Of a stretch of 64,000 bases of DNA, positions 60,170 through 64,000 are shown in pieces. The DNA lies in NCBI RefSeq assembly GCF_001522585.2, contig NZ_CP013372.1:1798001-1862000 (forward strand), read 5' to 3'. Origin of the DNA: Burkholderia sp. NRF60-BP8 (GTDB taxonomy: Bacteria; Pseudomonadota; Gammaproteobacteria; Burkholderiales; Burkholderiaceae). A program made the position numbers and the translations under genes. The stretch's first letter is position 1, and each line of letters opens with the position of its first letter. Below the pieces are notes generated by a model. That model ran no database searches and was not told where the DNA came from. It saw only the letters and a program-made list of their open reading frames with translations.

Positions 60170-60931
60170 TCACCCGACACGCCAGCCGCCGTTCACCGCG
60201 ATCGTCGCGCCCGTGACGAACGACGCGCGCGGCCCGGCGAGCCAGGCGACCGCATCGGCGATGTCGTCCGGCTGCCCGGCGCGGCCGACCGGCGTCTGCT
60301 CGCGGATCGTCGCCGCGACGGCCGGCGCGACCCCGCTGTCGCCGAAAAAACGCGTATCGGCGACATAGCCGGGCGCGACCGTATTGACCGTCGCCCCGCG
60401 CGGCCCGAGTTCGCGCGCCAGCGCGACGGTGAAGCCTTCGACGCCGGCCTTCGCGGCCGCATACGCGAGGCCGCCCGGCAGCAGGCTGCCGGCGCGCGCC
60501 GCGATCGAACCGATGTTGACGATGCGCGCGGCATGGTCGGCCAGGTGCGGCAGCACGGCCATCGTCGTCAAAAACAGGCTTTTCAGGTTCGCATGGAGCA
60601 CCGCGTCCCATACGGCCTCGGCCTCCGCCGCTTCGGTATCCGCGCCGACGCGCCCGGTCAGCCCCGCGTTGTTGACCAGCACGTCGATGCGCGGCCATCG
60701 CGCGACGATCGCGGCGACGACCGCTTGCGCGTCGCGCCGCACGCCGAGGTCGCCGGCCTGCCCGATCGCCGCGCCGCCCAGACGCTCGACGGCCGCCTTC
60801 AGCCGCGCCGCTTCGCGCCCGACGATCGCGACGCGATACCCGTCCTGCACCAGCCGGCGCGCGATCGCGAAGCCGATCCCGCTCGATCCGCCCGTGACGA
60901 TCGCCGTGCGTTGTCGTTCGTTGCCCGTCAT
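60170..60931 (-). CDS. Short-chain dehydrogenase/reductase
   Basis: 253 residues, classical SDR. T-G-G-S-S-G-I-G is the cofactor loop, followed by N-N-A-G, the catalytic Ser in I-V-N-I-G-S-I-A-A, Y-A-A-A-K and a C-terminal F-V-T-G-A-T-I-A-V-N-G-G. A strong GGAGGG site precedes ATG 60931. Substrate unknown. Divergent from a LysR regulator. Confidence 0.92.
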   Translation of the reverse strand: MTGNERQRTAIVTGGSSGIGFAIARRLVQDGYRVAIVGREAARLKAAVERLGGAAIGQAGDLGVRRDAQAVVAAIVARWPRIDVLVNNAGLTGRVGADTEAAEAEAVWDAVLHANLKSLFLTTMAVLPHLADHAARIVNIGSIAARAGSLLPGGLAYAAAKAGVEGFTVALARELGPRGATVNTVAPGYVADTRFFGDSGVAPAVAATIREQTPVGRAGQPDDIADAVAWLAGPRASFVTGATIAVNGGWRVG

Positions 60932-61004
60932 GACCTGCCCTCCTTTCCTCGGTGTTGACGATTGGTGACGTTTGCAGTGTGGGCAACGGAAGGCGATAGG
61001 TAAA

Positions 61005-61017
61005 ATACGAATTCGAT
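61005..61017. promoter_or_regulatory. Palindrome in the SDR/LysR divergent space
   Basis: ATACGAATTCGAT, a near-perfect dyad centred on GAATTC, lies 28 bp before the LysR gene, the usual place for a LysR-type site controlling both genes. Confidence 0.4.
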
Positions 61018-61045
61018 GACATATTGATACGCAGAAGGTATCGCC

Positions 61046-61957
61046 ATGATCGATCTGCGCCAGTTCCGGCAATTCATCGCGGTCGCCGAAACGCTCAGCT
61101 TCCGGCGCGCTGCCGAGCGGCTGCACATGGCCCAGCCGCCGCTCAGCGCGGCGATCCGCAAGCTCGAGGACGAACTGGGCGTCGCGTTGCTCGACCGCGA
61201 CACGCGCGGCTCGCGGCTCACGCCGGCCGGCGAAGCATTCCTGCTCGAAGCGCGGCGCGCGCTCGAACAGGCCGAGCGCGCGGTGGCCGCGGCGCGCCGC
61301 GCGGGCGCCGGCCTCGGCGGCACGCTGCGGCTGCGCTTCGTCGACAGCACGGTCAATGCGCTGTTGCCGCTGATCCTGCGCGCGTTCCAGGAACGGCATC
61401 CGGGCGTCGATTTCCAGCTCGAGGAAGGCACGACGGCCGAGCAGGTGCTGGCGCTGCGTCACGATCGCACGGACGTCGGCCTCGTCGTGCTGCCGGTGGC
61501 CGACGCCGGCGACGTGCGTGTCGAACCGCTGCTGCGCGACCGGATGGTGGCCGCGCTGCCCGACGGCCATCGGCTCGCGCGCCGCCGCCGCATCGCGCTG
61601 GCCGAACTGGCAGACGAACCGTGGGTCATGTTTGCCGCGCATCACGGGCCCGGCATGCATGCGCTGATCGTGACGGCATGCGCGCAGGCGGGCTTCGCGC
61701 CGCGCGTGGTCCAGCAACCGCGCCAGATGCAGACGACGGCCGGGCTCGTCGCGGGCGGCATCGGCATCGCGCTGATGCCGCGCCTGTTCGTGCCGATGCA
61801 GCCGCAAGGCATTACGTTCTGCGAACTGAAGGATGCGGGCAGCCCGCTCGCGTACGAACTGGCGCTCGCGTACCGTACACCGTCGCCGCTCGTCGATGCG
61901 CTGCGCGAGAGCGCGCGCGACGCGGTGCGCGAACTGGGGCTGGTTGCCGCGACGTGA
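61046..61957 (+). CDS. LysR-family transcriptional regulator
   Basis: 303 residues. The N-terminal winged helix (L-R-Q-F-R-Q-F-I-A-V-A-E-T-L-S-F-R-R-A-A-E-R-L-H-M-A-Q-P-P-L-S) and the substrate-binding domain (about 95-300) are complete. Such regulators usually control the divergent neighbour, here the SDR gene, in response to a small ligand. Ligand unknown. Confidence 0.92.
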   Translation: MIDLRQFRQFIAVAETLSFRRAAERLHMAQPPLSAAIRKLEDELGVALLDRDTRGSRLTPAGEAFLLEARRALEQAERAVAAARRAGAGLGGTLRLRFVDSTVNALLPLILRAFQERHPGVDFQLEEGTTAEQVLALRHDRTDVGLVVLPVADAGDVRVEPLLRDRMVAALPDGHRLARRRRIALAELADEPWVMFAAHHGPGMHALIVTACAQAGFAPRVVQQPRQMQTTAGLVAGGIGIALMPRLFVPMQPQGITFCELKDAGSPLAYELALAYRTPSPLVDALRESARDAVRELGLVAAT

Positions 61958-61979
61958 CCGCGCGCATCGCGCGCGGCGT

Positions 61980-62633
61980 TCAGTCGCCGAGGAAGTTGAG
62001 CGCGACGCCGAGCACGGCCTGCCGGAATGCTTCCGGCCGCGTCGGCAGCGACGTGAACTCCAGCATCATGTGGCTGTACGACACCGTCGTGCCCACGGCG
62101 CTCGCGATCATGAAGAACAGCACGTTCGGATCGACCGGACGGATCGCGCCGGCCTCGACCGCGTCCGCCAAGAGCGGCAACATCGCGTCGTGATACGGGC
62201 GCACGATCCGCTCCTGCAGCCGGTCGAGCCGCCCGCCCTCCTCGGTCGCCGCCGTCGAGAAGAACATGGCGATATCCGGCTCCGCGAACTCGTGATCGAC
62301 GCACAGCTCGAGCGCGCGCCGCACGCGATCGCGATGCGGCAGCGACGACGTGCGCAACGCGCGCAGCGCGTCGAACATCGGTTCGGCCAACTCGGCGATC
62401 TGCTCGACGACCGCCAGCCACAACGTTTCCTTCGTACCGAAGTGATGGGCGATCAGCGCCGCATCGATGCCCAGCTCGCGCGCGACTTCGCGCACGCTCG
62501 TCGCGTCGTAGCCGCGCTTCGCGAACGTGCGGCGCGCGGCCCGCAATATCACGTCCGGACCGACGGACGCGTCCGCCAGCGGCCGTCCGCGCGTACGCCG
62601 CTTCGACGGCGCGCGCTCAGTGACTTCTGCCAC
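61980..62633 (-). CDS. TetR-family regulator
   Basis: 217 residues starting at GTG 62633. Helix-turn-helix at about 28-72 (I-L-R-A-A-R-R-T-F-A-K-R-G-Y-D-A-T-S-V-R-E-V-A-R-E-L-G-I-D-A-A-L-I-A-H-H-F-G-T-K-E). A basic tail precedes it. Divergent from the type II NADH dehydrogenase, which it probably controls through the palindrome at 62759-62772. Confidence 0.88.
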   Translation of the reverse strand: MAEVTERAPSKRRTRGRPLADASVGPDVILRAARRTFAKRGYDATSVREVARELGIDAALIAHHFGTKETLWLAVVEQIAELAEPMFDALRALRTSSLPHRDRVRRALELCVDHEFAEPDIAMFFSTAATEEGGRLDRLQERIVRPYHDAMLPLLADAVEAGAIRPVDPNVLFFMIASAVGTTVSYSHMMLEFTSLPTRPEAFRQAVLGVALNFLGD

Positions 62634-62718
62634 GTTTTTCCTGCTCCTTGAACGATTCGAATGCCCGTGCCCGGTACCCGGCTTCGCGTACCGGAAGCGG
62701 GCGGCCTGCCCCGCTGCG

Positions 62719-62748
62719 TTGACACGCCGAGCCGGGAAGCGCTAGGAT
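62719..62748 (+). promoter_or_regulatory. Promoter of the type II NADH dehydrogenase
   Basis: TTGACA and TAGGAT with an 18-bp spacer, 31 bp before the ATG. Confidence 0.6.
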
Positions 62749-62758
62749 CATACCTTAT

Positions 62759-62772
62759 TCATCACGTGATGA
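62759..62772 (+). promoter_or_regulatory. Operator-like palindrome TCATCACGTGATGA
   Basis: A perfect 14-bp palindrome lies just after the -10 box, in the transcription start region of the NADH dehydrogenase gene, a position suited to repression by the divergent TetR protein. Confidence 0.65.
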
Positions 62773-62779
62773 TTTATAC

Positions 62780-64000
62780 ATGACAACCCCTACACGCATC
62801 GTCATCGTCGGCGGCGGGATCGCCGGACTGCAGCTCGCGACCCGTCTGGGCGAGCGTCTCGGCCGATCCGGGCGGGCGCAGATCACGGTCGTCGACCGCA
62901 GTCCGACGCACATCTGGAAGCCGATGCTGCACACGATCGCGGCCGGCACGCGCGACGTCCAGCAGCAACAGGTGATCTTCCTCGCCCACGCCCGCGATCA
63001 CGGCTACGCGTACCAGCCCGGCGAACTGAAGGGGCTCGATCGCGCACGCCGCCGCGTGCAGCTCGGCGAGATCCGCTCGCAGGATGGCGACGTGGTGATC
63101 GACGCACGCGAACTCGAATACGACGTGCTGATCCTCGCGCTCGGCAGCCAGGCCAACGATTTCGGCGTGCCCGGCGTACGCGAGCACTGCTACTTCATCG
63201 ACAGCCAGCAGCAAGCGGAAACCTTCAACGAAGCGTTGCGGATGCGCGTGTTCCGCAGCATCGCGCGCGACGAGCCGTTTCGCGTCGCGATCGTCGGCGC
63301 GGGCGCGACGGGCGTGGAGCTCGCGGCGGAGTTGAGCCGGTTGCTGGAAGTGGCGCAGGCGTACGGTGACGAAACGGTGCGCGAGCGGCTGCAGCTCACG
63401 CTGCTCGAAAGCGGCCCACGCATCCTCAACGCGTTTCCGGCGCGGATTTCCGCGTCGGCCCAGCGGCGGCTCGAACAGATCGGCTTTCACGTACTGACGT
63501 CGACGCGCGTCACATCGGCCGACGCGAACGGCTTCCATTACGGCGACGGTTCGTTCGCCGAAGCGGACCTGATGGTCTGGGCGGCCGGCGTGAAGGCGCC
63601 CGATTTCATGCAGGCGCTGGGCGGGCTCGACACGAACCGCGCGAACCAGATCGTGGTCGGCCCCACGCTGCAGGCAACCGGCGACGAGCACGTGTTCGCG
63701 ATCGGCGATTGCGGGAGCCTGCTGCCCGACGGCCACGAACGGCCGCTGCCGCCGACCGCGCAGGTCGCGACGCAGCAGGCCGAGCATCTCGCGAAGCACC
63801 TTCCCGCATGGCTCGACGGCACGCCGATTCCGCCTTTCGCGTTCCGCGATTTCGGCGCGCTGGTGTCGATCAGCGATTACGACGCGTTCGGCACGCTCGG
63901 GCAGTTCGGGTTCTTCCGCGGCGGCTTCATCCAGGGGCGCTTCGCGCAGTTCAGCCACCTGATGCTCTACCGGCGGCACCAGCAGGCGCTGCACGGTTTC
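62780..64000 (+). CDS. ndh: Type II NADH dehydrogenase (partial, runs off the window)
   Basis: 407 codons are present with no stop before the window end. The FAD-binding start is T-R-I-V-I-V-G-G-G-I-A-G-L-Q-L-A. The second Rossmann motif is V-A-I-V-G-A-G-A-T-G-V-E-L-A-A-E-L. Further signatures are W-K-P-M-L-H-T-I-A-A-G-T and V-F-A-I-G-D-C-G-S. This single-subunit, non-proton-pumping enzyme passes electrons from NADH to quinone at the inner membrane. Its C-terminal membrane-binding part lies mostly outside the window. A long open frame on the opposite strand is its shadow. Confidence 0.92.
   Translation, partial: MTTPTRIVIVGGGIAGLQLATRLGERLGRSGRAQITVVDRSPTHIWKPMLHTIAAGTRDVQQQQVIFLAHARDHGYAYQPGELKGLDRARRRVQLGEIRSQDGDVVIDARELEYDVLILALGSQANDFGVPGVREHCYFIDSQQQAETFNEALRMRVFRSIARDEPFRVAIVGAGATGVELAAELSRLLEVAQAYGDETVRERLQLTLLESGPRILNAFPARISASAQRRLEQIGFHVLTSTRVTSADANGFHYGDGSFAEADLMVWAAGVKAPDFMQALGGLDTNRANQIVVGPTLQATGDEHVFAIGDCGSLLPDGHERPLPPTAQVATQQAEHLAKHLPAWLDGTPIPPFAFRDFGALVSISDYDAFGTLGQFGFFRGGFIQGRFAQFSHLMLYRRHQQALHGF

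Noticed and set aside
62774..63994. 406-residue minus-strand open frame
   Set aside because: It is the shadow of the plus-strand type II NADH dehydrogenase, which has clear FAD and NAD motifs but no stop within the window.

Overview
The window is high-GC proteobacterial DNA that I read as the second chromosome of a Burkholderia cepacia complex member. The strongest marker is an intact cepR-rsaM-cepI quorum-sensing locus with its cep box (39058-41113). A DUF4148 protein, a classical Gram-negative trimeric porin and several other genes of Burkholderia type agree with this.

Region 1 (about 0.4-29.5 kb) is the most unusual part. On the minus strand, an STN/TonB-like receptor-type protein, an ECF sigma factor and a FecR anti-sigma form an operon that resembles the VreA-VreI-VreR (PUMA3) system of Pseudomonas aeruginosa. 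Around it are type II secretion genes (gspH, gspG, gspF, gspI, gspJ, and gspC on the opposite strand), a PstS-like secreted phosphate-binding protein, a filamentous-haemagglutinin-type protein of about 4,255 residues with a TPS domain and a DUF3739 C-terminal region, and three tandem TPR proteins with glycosyltransferase-9-like C-termini. An 18-nt conserved element followed by a -10-like box lies 126-140 nt upstream of four of these genes (pstS-like, adhesin, first TPR gene, gspI), always in the direction of the gene. This suggests one regulon and a dedicated secretion and modification system for a giant surface protein. No TpsB partner and no gspD, gspE, gspK, gspL or gspM lie in the window.

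Region 2 (29.7-39.0 kb) holds a small unknown protein, an AlkB-type dioxygenase, a membrane metallophosphoesterase, a ytcA-mdtNOP-like efflux operon with overlapping genes, and mgtC with a leader containing a short ORF and strong hairpins.

Region 3 (39.0-46.2 kb) holds cepR/rsaM/cepI and the gene after cepI, a small membrane protein, a VOC protein, an aldehyde dehydrogenase relic, a divergent GST/TetR pair, a 690-bp stretch without a recognisable gene, and ribA.

Region 4 (46.3-53.1 kb) holds a CBS protein, a DUF4148 protein, rnk with a long leader, a porin, a WXXGXW-type protein, a SnoaL-like fragment, an isochorismatase-family hydrolase and an MFS transporter.

Region 5 (53.1-64.0 kb) holds an RND efflux operon (MFP-RND-OMF) divergent from soxR, with a clear SoxR box in a 19-bp promoter spacer. 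A relic of an outer-membrane efflux gene lies behind the operon. Next come an SDR/LysR divergent pair, a TetR regulator and a divergent type II NADH dehydrogenase that runs off the window end.
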